Translations under genes and position numbers: made by a program
Shown here: positions 44,940 to 54,118 of the stretch, in pieces
How the letters are laid out: the number at the start of each line of letters is the position of its first letter
How positions within the stretch are numbered: the first letter of the stretch is position 1
NCBI RefSeq assembly: GCF_021654795.1
Contig: NZ_AP025344.1
Span: 1,922,501-1,986,500 of the forward strand
Origin: Paenibacillus dendritiformis
Lineage (GTDB): Bacteria > Bacillota > Bacilli > Paenibacillales > Paenibacillaceae
DNA length: 64,000 bases
Reading direction: 5' to 3'
The notes under the pieces: generated by a model
What the model saw: only the letters and a program-made list of their open reading frames with translations
Databases searched by the model: none
What the model was told of the DNA's origin: nothing

Positions 44940-45608
44940 GTGGACTCTGTATGGATAATTGGGGAAATATTGCTAATCAATATGGTGCTGAGCGGGGACA
45001 ACGCGGTTATTATCGCCATGGCTTCCCGCCATCTTCCCGTTCATTACCGCCGCCAAGCGGTATGGTGGGGCGTGGGAGGGGCCGTGCTGATGCGCTGCGC
45101 GCTTACGGTTGCGGCGGTCACGCTGCTTCGAATCCCGCTGCTTCAGGCGGCAGGCGGAGCGATGCTCTTCGCCCTGGCTGTCCAACTGACCGCCCAGCCC
45201 CGGCAGGAGCCGGATGCGGTGAGAGAGGCTGGGTCCTTATGGACGGCGATCCGCACGATTTTGATCGCGGATTTCGTGATGAGCTTGGACAACGTGCTGG
45301 CTATCGCAGCGATTGCGAAGGGGCGAATGGAATTCGTTATCCTCGGCATTGCGCTCAGCATCCCCCTTATCGTATGGGGCAGCTCGATCATCAGCCGCTG
45401 GCTGGAGCGCCTGCCGCTGCTCCTGTATGCGGGAGCGGGGATTCTGGCGTACACCGCCGGGGAGATGATTGCGTCCGATGCGAAAATCGTCGCCTGGATT
45501 GACCGGTCGGGTCTTCGCTTGGAAGAGAGCCTTCCTTGGGTACTGGTCGGACTGGCATTGCTTCTCAGTGTATTTTTGCGCGGCAGGGGCAAGATCGGAA
45601 CAGAATAA
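44940..45608 (+). CDS. TerC family membrane protein (YjbE-type)
   Basis: A 222-residue protein with about seven membrane segments. It has the two TerC signatures with acidic residues in the membrane: LLINMVLSGDNAVIIAM near the N-terminus and DFVMSLDNVLAIAAIAKG near 110. The short form resembles Bacillus YjbE/YceF-type proteins linked to manganese export. No Mn riboswitch is visible in the 94-nt upstream spacer. Start GTG 44940 follows a G-rich site. Confidence 0.92.
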   Translation: MDSVWIIGEILLINMVLSGDNAVIIAMASRHLPVHYRRQAVWWGVGGAVLMRCALTVAAVTLLRIPLLQAAGGAMLFALAVQLTAQPRQEPDAVREAGSLWTAIRTILIADFVMSLDNVLAIAAIAKGRMEFVILGIALSIPLIVWGSSIISRWLERLPLLLYAGAGILAYTAGEMIASDAKIVAWIDRSGLRLEESLPWVLVGLALLLSVFLRGRGKIGTE

Positions 45609-45640
45609 CACCCGTTTGGCGCGAGAATGCGGTGCTGCAC

Positions 45641-45677
45641 ACAGCCGCTGCCCCTTCGGGGAACGGCTGTTTTTTTG
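45641..45677 (+). terminator. Terminator after the TerC gene
   Basis: ACAGCCG...CGGCTGT with an inner CCCC-TTCG-GGGG stem, followed by seven T residues. Confidence 0.9.
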
Positions 45678-45820
45678 CGCCGTTTGCGGATTTTGCAAAT
45701 TTTCAGGTGATGGTGGTATTTTTCCGGACTTTCATATACACTAGAAAAGATAAAAATGACGCATCGAACGCCGCACTCTGTCTAGCCACTCGTAACCATG
45801 ATGCATGGAGGTATTGTCGA

Positions 45821-46306
45821 ATGGGCAAAAATCAACAATTTATCGGCATCGTCATCCTCGCTGCAGGCTTATTTATATTGTTGGGCAAATGGGGAGTCTT
45901 TGCTTTTATCGGCGGCACCTTGTGGCCGCTCATCATGTTTCTTGCCGGAGCGGGCGCCTACGCTCTCGTTCGGGCGAGAATCGCCCCGCCGGTTGCCATG
46001 GTGCCTGCCGGCATGCTGACCGTCTACGGCGTCCTGTTCATGCTGACGCATTGGATTAGCGCCAGCCTGTTCATATGGCTCTGGCCTCTGCTTCTGGTTG
46101 GGGTCGGGGCAGGGCTGTACGGCTATTATGTAGAAGATCCGCTCCATCCGAGGAACGCATGGCTCGGCTCGATGTTGTTCGGCGGGGCAGGGATCGGCAT
46201 TTTTATCCTGATGCTCATGATTACAATCAGCCTTTACATGATTGCGATTGCGCTCATCGTGGTTGGAGCCGCTCTCGTGTTCGGCCGCTTGGGCCGAAGA
46301 TATTAA
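45821..46306 (+). CDS. Small multi-pass membrane protein, LiaF/LiaI-like transmembrane region
   Basis: A 161-residue protein with five to six short hydrophobic segments. It starts MGKNQQFIGIVILAAGLFIL and has the Gly- and Trp-rich pattern (GGTLWPLIMFLAGAGAY) of LiaI/LiaF-type membrane domains. The soluble C-terminal domain of true LiaF is absent. TGGAGG lies about 10 nt before ATG 45821. Function is unknown; a cell-envelope role is only a guess. Confidence 0.8.
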   Translation: MGKNQQFIGIVILAAGLFILLGKWGVFAFIGGTLWPLIMFLAGAGAYALVRARIAPPVAMVPAGMLTVYGVLFMLTHWISASLFIWLWPLLLVGVGAGLYGYYVEDPLHPRNAWLGSMLFGGAGIGIFILMLMITISLYMIAIALIVVGAALVFGRLGRRY

Positions 46307-46367
46307 GAGGCTTGGCGCCACTTGCCGCCGCTTGCCACGACATGAAGACACTATTCCGTCCGAGTAG

Positions 46368-46393
46368 AAACGCCGCCTCAATCCGGCGTTTTT
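46368..46393 (+). terminator. Terminator before typA
   Basis: AAACGCCG (46368-46375) and CGGCGTTT (46384-46391) form an 8-bp stem with T-run TTTTT. Confidence 0.85.
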
Positions 46394-46478
46394 CTTGATG
46401 AATCTCCTTGTTCGTCTTCCGGCGCGCGAGGATGATTCCAATGCTTGTCATTCACATCCAGAAGGGAAAGGTTCAAGT

Positions 46479-48320
46479 ATGCAAGATCGACAAAATATTC
46501 GCAATATCGCTATTATCGCCCACGTTGACCATGGCAAGACCACGCTCGTGGACAAGCTTCTCCAGCAGTCCGGAACGTACCGCGAGAATGAAGTGGTTCA
46601 GGAACGCGTCATGGACTCGAACGATCTGGAGCGTGAACGCGGCATTACCATTCTGGCCAAAAATACGGCGATTACGTATAAAGATTACTTGATCAATATC
46701 GTGGATACTCCGGGTCACGCCGATTTCGGCGGAGAAGTGGAGCGCATTATGAAAATGGTCGACGGGGTTCTCCTGGTCGTCGATGCCTTCGAAGGCTGCA
46801 TGCCGCAGACGAAGTTCGTGCTCCGCAAAGCCCTGGAGCATAATCTGACGCCGATCGTCGTCGTCAACAAAATCGACCGTCCGAATGCCCGGCCGCATGA
46901 AGTCATTGACGAAGTGCTTGAATTGTTCATCGAACTCGAGGCCAATGACGACCAGCTCGATTTCCCGGTCGTCTACGCGTCCGCTCTGAACGGGACATCG
47001 AGCTTGTCGCCCGAGCAGCAGGACAGCAACATGCAATCGCTGTATGACACGATTGTGGAGCATATCCCCGCTCCGGCGGAGAACCCGGATGAGCCGCTCC
47101 AGTTCCTCGTTACGCTCCTGGATTACAATGAATATATGGGCCGGATTGCGATCGGGCGCGTGAACCGGGGCCGCATCCGCCAGGGGCAGGCCGTCGCCGT
47201 CATCAACCGCGAGGGCCAGATGAAGCAGGCGCGGATTGAGAAGCTGTTCGGCTTCCAAGGATTGAAGCGGATCGAGCGGGACGAGGCCGGAGCCGGAGAT
47301 ATCGTGGCCATTGCCGGAATCAAGGATATCAATATCGGCGAGACGCTGGCCGATCCGGCGCATCCGGAGGCATTGCCTGTCCTTCATATCGACGAGCCTA
47401 CGCTGCAGATGACCTTCGTAGTGAACAACAGTCCGTTCGCCGGAAGAGAAGGGAAATGGATTACGTCCCGCAAGCTGCGCGAACGGCTGATGAAGGAACT
47501 GGAGACCGATGTCAGCTTGCGGGTGGAGGATACCGACAGTCCGGAGGCCTTCATCGTCTCCGGGCGGGGCGAGCTTCACTTAGGGATTCTGATCGAGAAT
47601 ATGCGCCGTGAAGGCTATGAACTCCAAGTGTCGAAGCCGGAAGTTATCGTAAAAGTGATCGACGGCAAAAAAATGGAACCAATCGAGCGGCTTGTTATCG
47701 ACATTCCTGAAGATTGCACCGGTCCGGTCATGGAGAGCTTGGGCACCCGGCGGGCCGAGATGGTCAATATGATCAACCATGGCAACGGCCAGGTCCGCCT
47801 CGAATTTCTGATTCCGGCCCGCGGACTCATCGGTTACCGCACCAACTTCCTGACGCTGACCCGCGGCTACGGCATTATGAACCATGCGTTCGACCATTAC
47901 GGTCCTTATGTCGGCGGCCAAGTCGGCGGACGGCATCAAGGGGTGCTGGTCTCGACCGAGACGGGCACAAGCACCATGTACGGCATGTTGTCGGTCGAGG
48001 ATCGCGGCGTACTGTTCCTTCAGCCGGGAACTGAGGTGTATGAAGGCATGATCGTAGGCGAGCATAACCGCGACAACGACATCGTCGTCAACATCTGCAA
48101 AGAGAAGGCCTTGACGAACGTCCGGTCGGCGACGAAGGATGAAACGGTCCGCATGAAGACGCCGCGCCTGTTCTCGCTGGAGCAGGCTCTGGAATATTTG
48201 AACGATGATGAATACTGCGAGATTACTCCGTCCACGGTCCGCCTGCGCAAAAAAATTCTGAACAAGAGCGAACGCGAACGGGCAGAAAAAGTGCGCAAAA
48301 TGTCCGAATCCCATGTATAA
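46479..48320 (+). CDS. typA: Translational GTPase TypA (BipA)
   Basis: A 613-residue ribosome-associated GTPase of the EF-G family. G1 is AHVDHGKTT near residue 15, the G2 region contains RGITI, G3 is [10 protein letters not shown] and G4 NKIDR. The C-terminal TypA-specific domain contains [12 protein letters not shown] use ATG 46479 ([19 protein letters not shown]), preceded by GGGAAAGG; the frame open to 46395 has no support. ylaH follows, as in Bacillus. Confidence 0.97.
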   Translation: MQDRQNIRNIAIIAHVDHGKTTLVDKLLQQSGTYRENEVVQERVMDSNDLERERGITILAKNTAITYKDYLINIVDTPGHADFGGEVERIMKMVDGVLLVVDAFEGCMPQTKFVLRKALEHNLTPIVVVNKIDRPNARPHEVIDEVLELFIELEANDDQLDFPVVYASALNGTSSLSPEQQDSNMQSLYDTIVEHIPAPAENPDEPLQFLVTLLDYNEYMGRIAIGRVNRGRIRQGQAVAVINREGQMKQARIEKLFGFQGLKRIERDEAGAGDIVAIAGIKDINIGETLADPAHPEALPVLHIDEPTLQMTFVVNNSPFAGREGKWITSRKLRERLMKELETDVSLRVEDTDSPEAFIVSGRGELHLGILIENMRREGYELQVSKPEVIVKVIDGKKMEPIERLVIDIPEDCTGPVMESLGTRRAEMVNMINHGNGQVRLEFLIPARGLIGYRTNFLTLTRGYGIMNHAFDHYGPYVGGQVGGRHQGVLVSTETGTSTMYGMLSVEDRGVLFLQPGTEVYEGMIVGEHNRDNDIVVNICKEKALTNVRSATKDETVRMKTPRLFSLEQALEYLNDDEYCEITPSTVRLRKKILNKSERERAEKVRKMSESHV

Positions 48321-48357
48321 TGGGATTTGGACAACGTTGGAAAAGGAGTGACCCTCG

Positions 48358-48648
48358 ATGCAAGCGTGGTTGGCATCCCATCCATATATAAGCTATGTGC
48401 TTATTTTTGCGTTCATGGTGTACATCTTCAATAAAGTGTTCCGTACGCAGCAGAAGCTGCCCTTGCTCAAAGAAATTTTCGTGTATCTGTTTATGGCGGT
48501 CGGGGCGTTCATTCTTCTTATTTTCCAGATCGACAAGCTGCCGATCGTGCAGTGTCTGTCCGTGGCTGTCATCTTAATGTTCATGGTGCGCATCCGCTAC
48601 TTCATGGAAGAGCGGCGGCGCAAAAAAGAAGCGAATAATCAAGGCTGA
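48358..48648 (+). CDS. YlaH-like membrane protein
   Basis: A 96-residue protein with three hydrophobic segments and a basic C-terminus (EERRRKKEANNQG). Its position directly after typA and its size fit the YlaH-like family of Bacillales, function unknown. AAGGAGTGA precedes the ATG. Confidence 0.87.
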   Translation: MQAWLASHPYISYVLIFAFMVYIFNKVFRTQQKLPLLKEIFVYLFMAVGAFILLIFQIDKLPIVQCLSVAVILMFMVRIRYFMEERRRKKEANNQG

Positions 48649-48709
48649 TTGAAGTTGACCCGCTGCCGCGAAGGCAGCGGGCATCTGAACAGAAGGGACG
48701 AGGGCGCAT

Positions 48710-48991
48710 ATGATGAAGCTGCCGGTTGCGCTGTTCAATTGGCTGCAGATTAAGATCGTGGCGGATGCCCGCCCCGAGGACGGGGCGGCGAAGGAGACGG
48801 TTGCTTTTTTTGAGGATATTTTGCGCGAAGATCATCGGCTGGGCTTCGTCGCCGCGGAATGGAGCGAGGCGGAGGACAGCTATGTCGTAACCTATGAACA
48901 GGATGGGGCTGCGCATTCCGAGCGGTTCGAGCGGGAAGAAGCGGAACGGCTCTGGAAAGACATCGAAGCGAATCCGAAATACAACGAGTAA
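48710..48991 (+). CDS. Small acidic soluble protein (function unknown)
   Basis: A 93-residue protein, MMKLPVALFNWLQIKIVADA at the start, rich in Glu and Ala, with no membrane segment. It looks like a compact alpha/beta domain. I do not recognise it. A second Met directly follows the first. A GC-rich hairpin without T-run (48659-48681) separates it from ylaH, and the LCP gene starts 19 nt after its stop. Confidence 0.75.
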   Translation: MMKLPVALFNWLQIKIVADARPEDGAAKETVAFFEDILREDHRLGFVAAEWSEAEDSYVVTYEQDGAAHSERFEREEAERLWKDIEANPKYNE

Positions 48992-49009
48992 CATGATGTG
49001 GGAGGAACT

Positions 49010-50131
49010 ATGAATTCATCGACACCATTGCCGCCGAGAAAACAACAGAGCGCAAAAGCAGCTTCGGCCCGCAAAGGCATGCCGAAATGGCTAAAAGGCA
49101 TTCTCATAGCGATTATCATTTTATCTCTCGGCGTCATTAGTTACGCCGGATACATATTGCTGTATGCGAACAAGAAGCTGGATGAGATCTCCACCGCCAA
49201 GGTCGGAGGAGAGGGAGCGAGCACGGTTCAGGCCACGCTGACGCCGAAGAGCGAGCCCTTCTCGTTCGTGCTGCTCGGGCTGGATTACCGGCCGGAGCTT
49301 CCGGGGAAGCGGACGGATGTCATTATGGTCGGCGCGATTCATCCCGACACCCAGGAAGCGGTGCTCGTGTCGCTGCCGCGGGACACGTACTTCAATATTC
49401 CGGGTTACGGACCGGATAAGCTGAATCATTTTTATCCTAACTTTTATGTGATGAAAGAGCGGGGCACCTTGGACAGCGAGACGCCGGAGGACGAGATGCG
49501 GGTGATGCTCGGCCAATATTTAGGCATCGATCTCGACTATACGGCCGTCATCAACTTCAAAGGCTTCGTCGACCTGGTCGATGCGGTCGGCGGCGTCGAT
49601 GTCAATGTCGATCAGGATATGTGCTACGTTGACAAGGAAGACGGCACCAATATTAATTTGAGCAAGGGCTTTCAACATCTGGACGGCAAAAACGCGCTTG
49701 ATTTCGTCCGTTACCGCAAATCGAGCTGGCGGTGCAGTCCTCAGACGCCGGGAACAACCGATTTCGACCGGAATAAGCGCCAGAATGCCGTGCTCAAAGA
49801 GATCGTCAGCAACATGCAGTCGTTGGGCGGCCTTACCAAGGCGACGGATGTCATTGACGCTTTGGCGGACAATTTCACGATCGATATGCTGCCGTCCCAG
49901 ATTCGCAGTGCCCTGACAACGTATATTACGATTGATAAGGATAATATTCATTACATCTCGGTCGACGGAGACTGGAAGAGTCCTTATATTTATCCGTTCG
50001 AGGATAAATTGGAAGAGGCCAAGCAGGCGCTAAAGGACGTTCTGGCAGGCAAATCGCTTAAGGAGCCGGCCGTTCCGGAGGGAACGGAGGAGCCGGCGGA
50101 GACGCCAGCTTCCCCTTCCCCTGCGGCCTAG
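49010..50131 (+). CDS. LytR-CpsA-Psr (LCP) family cell-wall glycopolymer ligase
   Basis: A 373-residue protein with a basic N-terminus, one membrane segment (about residues 28-50) and an extracellular LCP domain. Typical motifs are LLGLDYRPELPGKRTDVIMV, SLPRDTYFNIPGYG and the later ALDFVRYRKSS with the conserved Arg residues. A Pro/Glu-rich tail ends it. LCP enzymes attach teichoic acids or other polymers to peptidoglycan. ATG 49010 follows GGGAGG; the GTG at 48998 would overlap that site. Confidence 0.93.
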   Translation: MNSSTPLPPRKQQSAKAASARKGMPKWLKGILIAIIILSLGVISYAGYILLYANKKLDEISTAKVGGEGASTVQATLTPKSEPFSFVLLGLDYRPELPGKRTDVIMVGAIHPDTQEAVLVSLPRDTYFNIPGYGPDKLNHFYPNFYVMKERGTLDSETPEDEMRVMLGQYLGIDLDYTAVINFKGFVDLVDAVGGVDVNVDQDMCYVDKEDGTNINLSKGFQHLDGKNALDFVRYRKSSWRCSPQTPGTTDFDRNKRQNAVLKEIVSNMQSLGGLTKATDVIDALADNFTIDMLPSQIRSALTTYITIDKDNIHYISVDGDWKSPYIYPFEDKLEEAKQALKDVLAGKSLKEPAVPEGTEEPAETPASPSPAA

Positions 50132-50214
50132 TTATACAAGTTGTATGCAATTTTTGCTTCATCGATTAATACAATAGAGTGACAGGTAACGAACTTGTGT
50201 AGGAGGTTGAAGCC

Positions 50215-50352
50215 ATGCCGAAGCAGCCATCCGCGATGCACAATGGACAGCAGGACAGCATGCTGAATCTGGCGGGGAGCCGCATGCTGCGGCCCGATGC
50301 CGATAAGGCCGGCCTGGCGCGCGCCTATGCAAGGGGCAAGATCGGCACCAAT
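50215..50352 (+). CDS. Possible short ORF running into a terminator without a stop
   Basis: GTAGGAGG lies 9 nt before ATG 50215, and the first 46 codons (MPKQPSAMHNGQQDSM...) look coding: polar, then Arg/Ala/Gly-rich. No stop occurs before the strong terminator at 50353-50384; the frame continues to 50670, antisense to the YlaJ gene. Both other frames hit a stop inside the terminator stem, so a single frameshift would give a normal small gene. It could be a broken gene, a nonstop ORF or chance. Confidence 0.4.
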
Positions 50353-50384
50353 GCAAAAAGCCTAGTACATACTAGGCTTTTTGC
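50353..50384. terminator. Strong bidirectional terminator
   Basis: GCAAAAAGCCTAGTA and TACTAGGCTTTTTGC form a 15-bp perfect inverted repeat separated by two bases, with T-runs in the stem on both strands. It can serve the plus-strand LCP/short-ORF transcript and the convergent YlaJ gene. Confidence 0.88.
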
Positions 50385-50482
50385 TGCATTTGGGTACGCT
50401 CGGCGGTTGTCTTGCCTGGCCCGGAAGCCGCCGCGCGCTCGATGGGCTTCAGCTTCAGGCCCCTGCGCGTCCCAACCGGCGG

Positions 50483-51025
50483 TTAACGCCCCTGCTGGGA
50501 GCGGGTTCCGTCTTTCGGTGCCGGCTCAGGCGCATTCTCGCGGATCTGCTTCACATGGCTCGGAACTTGAGGAACGATGCGTCCCACAATATCGGCGAGC
50601 TCGTTCGCGAAGCCGGATACCGGCCGCCCCTGGCGAATGTCGGCAGCCATCTCGCGCAGTCTTGCATTAATGTCCATGTCGGCTGTCACAAGGGCGTTGG
50701 CGCCATATTTATCCTTGCTCAGAGCCTCGGCCACGGAATACTTGATGGTTCCGACGCGGGAACGCTCCATCTCGGAATCGACATCAATGCCGACAATAGC
50801 CGTATTTCCGAAGACGACGCAATTCGCGCTTTTCACGCCAGGCACTTTGCGCGCCAGATCGGCCAGATGCTGGCTGACCGCCCCCGCGTCTCGAATGTTG
50901 CGCTTGCCGTCCTGGATTGGCTGCGCCTGTCCTCCGGAGTAACTTCCTGGCGTCGCTTGCCTGTTCGCATTGCCGCATCCGGCGAGCATTCCCACGATCA
51001 CGATAGCAAGTAGCAATCTATGCAT
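50483..51025 (-). CDS. YhcN/YlaJ family sporulation lipoprotein
   Basis: A 180-residue lipoprotein with signal peptide and lipobox LAGC near residue 16. A YhcN/YlaJ domain follows, containing NCVVFGNTAIVGIDVDSEME and ALVTADMDINARLREMA. Relatives are forespore or spore-membrane lipoproteins. The start is ATG 51025 or GTG 51028; AAAGGAAAGG upstream fits either. Divergent from phoH2, as ylaJ and ylaK are adjacent in Bacillus. Confidence 0.9.
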   Translation of the reverse strand: MHRLLLAIVIVGMLAGCGNANRQATPGSYSGGQAQPIQDGKRNIRDAGAVSQHLADLARKVPGVKSANCVVFGNTAIVGIDVDSEMERSRVGTIKYSVAEALSKDKYGANALVTADMDINARLREMAADIRQGRPVSGFANELADIVGRIVPQVPSHVKQIRENAPEPAPKDGTRSQQGR

Positions 51026-51175
51026 CACGTATCAACCTTTCCTTTTGTTTGACAATAAAAAATGAGACTTCCGATTGAGTATAGTGTGAACGGCCGCGGC
51101 ATTTTTTATGTAATGCAAAAATGAATCGCCATGCCCTCCCTCTTGGAACGGTCGGTTCGGCGAAAGGAGAATCCA

Positions 51176-52504
51176 ATGAGCAAAATATTTGTATTGGATA
51201 CTAACGTGCTGCTGCATGATCCGAAGGCGCTGTTTGCTTTTCAAGATAATGAAGTGATCATTCCTGCCGTTGTGCTCGAAGAAATGGATTCCAAGAAACG
51301 CAATGCCGATGAGCTCGGACGCAATGCAAGAATGGTATCGCGGCTGCTGGACGGCTTGCGGGAACACGGGCATCTGCATCATGGCGTCCGTCTCCCCAAT
51401 GGAGGCACGCTGAAGGTGGAATTGAACCATCGCAGCTTCGTCAAGGTTCAGGAAATGTTCGGAGAAGTATCGAACGACAATCGGATACTGGCCGTCGCCT
51501 TGAATTACCAATTGGAGCAAAAGCATGCCGAGCATCCGTCGAATGTCATTCTGGTCAGCAAGGATGTGCTTGTCCGGATTAAGGCGGACGTGCTTGGTCT
51601 GCATACGGAAGACTATTTATCCGACCGGACGGTTCAATCGGGTGATGACTTATACAGCGGCCTGTGCTCCGTTCATGTTCACCCCGGCATGATCGACGAA
51701 TTCTACACCAACCGCATGCTCCACCTGAAGCAGCTCGGGCTGGGGCTGCATCCGCATCAATTTGTCATTTTGAAGGACGAGATCGGAACGAGCAAATCCG
51801 CCTTGCTCAAGGTAAATGCCGAGGCCACCAAGCTGGAGCCGCTCTATTTAAGCAATGATCCGGTGTGGGGGATTACGGCCCGCAACGCCCAGCAGCGGAT
51901 GGCGCTAGAGCTGCTGCTTAACGACGACATTCCCCTGGTGACGCTGACAGGGAAAGCGGGAACGGGAAAAACGCTATTGGCGCTGGCCGCCGGGCTGATG
52001 AAGGTGGAAGATGAGCGGAAGTACAAAAAACTGCTGATTGCGCGGCCAGTCGTGCCGATGGGCAAGGATATCGGGTATTTGCCGGGCGAGAAGGAGGAGA
52101 AGCTGCGTCCGTGGATGCAGCCGATTTATGATAATCTGGAGTTCCTGTTCGATACGAAAAAATCCGGCGACATCGACAAAATCCTAGTCGGGATGAACAA
52201 CATTCAGGTGGAGGCGTTGACCTATATTCGAGGCCGCTCCATACCGGGGCAATTCATTATTATTGACGAGGCGCAAAATTTATCCAAGCATGAGGTCAAG
52301 ACGATTGTCTCCCGTGTCGGGGAAGGCAGTAAAATCATCCTGATGGGCGATCCGGCGCAGATTGACCATCCGTACCTCGATGCGGCGAGCAATGGCCTGA
52401 CTTATCTGGTGGAACGCTTCAAAGCCGAGGCGATCAGCGGCCATGTGACGCTGGAGAAGGGGGAGCGATCGCGCCTTGCCCAGATTGCCGCCGACCTGCT
52501 GTAA
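51176..52504 (+). CDS. PhoH2-type PIN-PhoH protein (YlaK family)
   Basis: A 442-residue fusion of an N-terminal PIN nuclease domain (IFVLDTNVLLHDP, with later acidic residues in EEMD and LVSKDVLVR) and a C-terminal PhoH ATPase with Walker A GKAGTGKT at residues 259-266 and FIIIDEAQN. Such proteins couple RNA unwinding and cleavage. ATG 51176 follows AAAGGAGAA. Length equals the Bacillus YlaK protein. It is distinct from the single-domain PhoH at 21528. Confidence 0.94.
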   Translation: MSKIFVLDTNVLLHDPKALFAFQDNEVIIPAVVLEEMDSKKRNADELGRNARMVSRLLDGLREHGHLHHGVRLPNGGTLKVELNHRSFVKVQEMFGEVSNDNRILAVALNYQLEQKHAEHPSNVILVSKDVLVRIKADVLGLHTEDYLSDRTVQSGDDLYSGLCSVHVHPGMIDEFYTNRMLHLKQLGLGLHPHQFVILKDEIGTSKSALLKVNAEATKLEPLYLSNDPVWGITARNAQQRMALELLLNDDIPLVTLTGKAGTGKTLLALAAGLMKVEDERKYKKLLIARPVVPMGKDIGYLPGEKEEKLRPWMQPIYDNLEFLFDTKKSGDIDKILVGMNNIQVEALTYIRGRSIPGQFIIIDEAQNLSKHEVKTIVSRVGEGSKIILMGDPAQIDHPYLDAASNGLTYLVERFKAEAISGHVTLEKGERSRLAQIAADLL

Positions 52505-52551
52505 AGTTTCACGGCAGACGGATCCGGCCTGTCACAGGCCGGGAAAAACGG

Positions 52552-52587
52552 CTCGGAGCGAAATAGTGCTCCGGGCTTATTATTTTT
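52552..52587 (+). terminator. Terminator after phoH2
   Basis: CTCGGAGC (52552-52559) pairs with GCTCCGGG (52568-52575), followed by CTTATTATTTTT. A second hairpin, CCGGCCTG-TCA-CAGGCCGG, lies just before it (52524-52542) without a T-run. Confidence 0.65.
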
Positions 52588-52679
52588 GCCAAAATCGGAG
52601 TCCGGGGTAAGGACAAGGTAGGCCAACGGTGCTACAATAGAAATCAAAAGAAGCAGGTACGGACGGAAGGGAGAGGGCA

Positions 52680-54089
52680 ATGCCGCAATTCAAAAAAACG
52701 CTGGTTACGATCATGATGGTCTTCGTATCGCTGCTGTTGTTATTCCAGTTCAGCGGCAGCGTCCCGCAGCAGGCGGAGCAGGATGCCTCTCCGGAGACCG
52801 TCGTGAAGCCGTTGCCGGACAGCGCGGGCCCCAAGCCGATGAAGCAATTGAAGGTGGCGGTGCAGCTCCCGCCGATGTCCTTCATCCAGCTTCGTCGCTT
52901 GAATCAGATGTTCATGGACGAGACCGGCATCTTCGTCGAGCTGGAGAACAGCTCTGCCGAGCAGGCGGAGGAAGAGTGGCCGAAGGCGATGCAGATGGAG
53001 CAGAGCGCCGATATTTTACTGCTCGACAGTGAATCGGTTATCCCCTATGCCCGAAAAGGCTGGATTCTGCCGCTCGATCCGTCGATGAGCGGGGGAGACG
53101 CGGTGCCGGCATGGTTAAGCGACCGGGTGAGATGGAACGGCTACGCCTGGGGCATGCCGGTTCAATTGGATCCTTATGTGCTCGTCTGGAATAAAAATAT
53201 CGTAAAATCCGCCTCCGGTCTGCCCAGCGATTGGAGCGGGTGGAAGCGGCTGTTCGACGAGAATGCGCCGGGCATGGCCGGGGAGGCGGAGGAAGCGCCG
53301 GACAATCTGCCTTCGTCCGGCATCATCCCGCCGCCCGTTATCTCTCCGGAGGCGGGCAAGCGGCTGCCGCAGCAATGGTTCGCTTGGCATGCGGAGGATC
53401 ATCGGGCCTTGCTGTCGCTTTTCTGGAGGCTTGGCTTGCTTCATCCGGAATTTGCGGCCGCTCCCCGGAGCCCGGAATGGGCCGGGAGGCAGGCTGACGG
53501 CGCCGAAGCCTCGGAGGTCCGGTGGAAGCAGACGCTCTCGGAGCTGGAGCCGTATCGGGGGCATTTCCAGCCGTGGACCGCGGAATCCAGCCACATGGAT
53601 ACCTGGGAGAAGCTGAAGGCGGGAGAGATCGCCTTCGCGATCGTCCCGTATTCGGAGGCGGCGCTGGAAGCGAGCGCTCCGCTCGCCATCGAGCCGGCCG
53701 GGGAGGCTTCGCCTCCGGCGGGACAATGGGTGACGAGCCGCAGCTATGTCCTTGCGTCGCATACGGAAGGGGAACAGGAGGCGATGCGCTGGATCGCTTA
53801 TATGACTCAATGGTCTGTCCAGCAGGAATGGTTTGAGACGCTGTCCGTCCTTCCCGTTCATGAGCAAGCCTATCTCTCGACGAGCGGCGAGCGGTTGCTG
53901 CCGGAACCGTTTCGGCCGAAGCAGGAAGGGAAACGCCATGTGTACAGAGCGGCGGAAGGGCTGGAGCAATGGTCCGGGGCCGCCAGCAGCTGGATGGCCG
54001 GCAAGCTGGCGGCGAAGCAGCTGGATTTGGAATGGGCCCGGCTTATCAACATAGAGTCGGAACATAGAACAACCATCAACCGGCAATGA
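52680..54089 (+). CDS. Extracellular solute-binding protein-like, membrane-anchored
   Basis: A 469-residue protein with an N-terminal hydrophobic segment (about residues 7-28) lacking a lipobox Cys, then a family-1 solute-binding fold. Recognisable features are ADILLLDSESVIPYARKGWI, WNGYAWGMPVQLDPYVLVWN and a C-terminal helical region. No ABC permease or ATPase gene is nearby, so it is an orphan; it may be a sensor or a peptidoglycan-associated protein instead. Its stop codon lies in the loop of the terminator hairpin. Confidence 0.82.
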   Translation: MPQFKKTLVTIMMVFVSLLLLFQFSGSVPQQAEQDASPETVVKPLPDSAGPKPMKQLKVAVQLPPMSFIQLRRLNQMFMDETGIFVELENSSAEQAEEEWPKAMQMEQSADILLLDSESVIPYARKGWILPLDPSMSGGDAVPAWLSDRVRWNGYAWGMPVQLDPYVLVWNKNIVKSASGLPSDWSGWKRLFDENAPGMAGEAEEAPDNLPSSGIIPPPVISPEAGKRLPQQWFAWHAEDHRALLSLFWRLGLLHPEFAAAPRSPEWAGRQADGAEASEVRWKQTLSELEPYRGHFQPWTAESSHMDTWEKLKAGEIAFAIVPYSEAALEASAPLAIEPAGEASPPAGQWVTSRSYVLASHTEGEQEAMRWIAYMTQWSVQQEWFETLSVLPVHEQAYLSTSGERLLPEPFRPKQEGKRHVYRAAEGLEQWSGAASSWMAGKLAAKQLDLEWARLINIESEHRTTINRQ

Positions 54090-54109
54090 AAGCCCCGGTT
54101 GATGGTTGT
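54069..54109. terminator. Bidirectional terminator overlapping the end of the binding-protein gene
   Basis: ACAACCATCAACCGG (54069-54083) and CCGGTTGATGGTTGT (54095-54109) form a perfect 15-bp stem around an 11-nt loop holding the TGA stop (54087-54089). It also ends the convergent gene at 54119. Confidence 0.85.
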
Positions 54110-54118
54110 TTGCGTTGC

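Noticed and set aside
50381..51013. 210-codon plus-strand frame opposite the YlaJ lipoprotein gene
   Set aside because: It starts inside the terminator, lacks a ribosome-binding site and is antisense to a lipoprotein with clear lipobox and family match.
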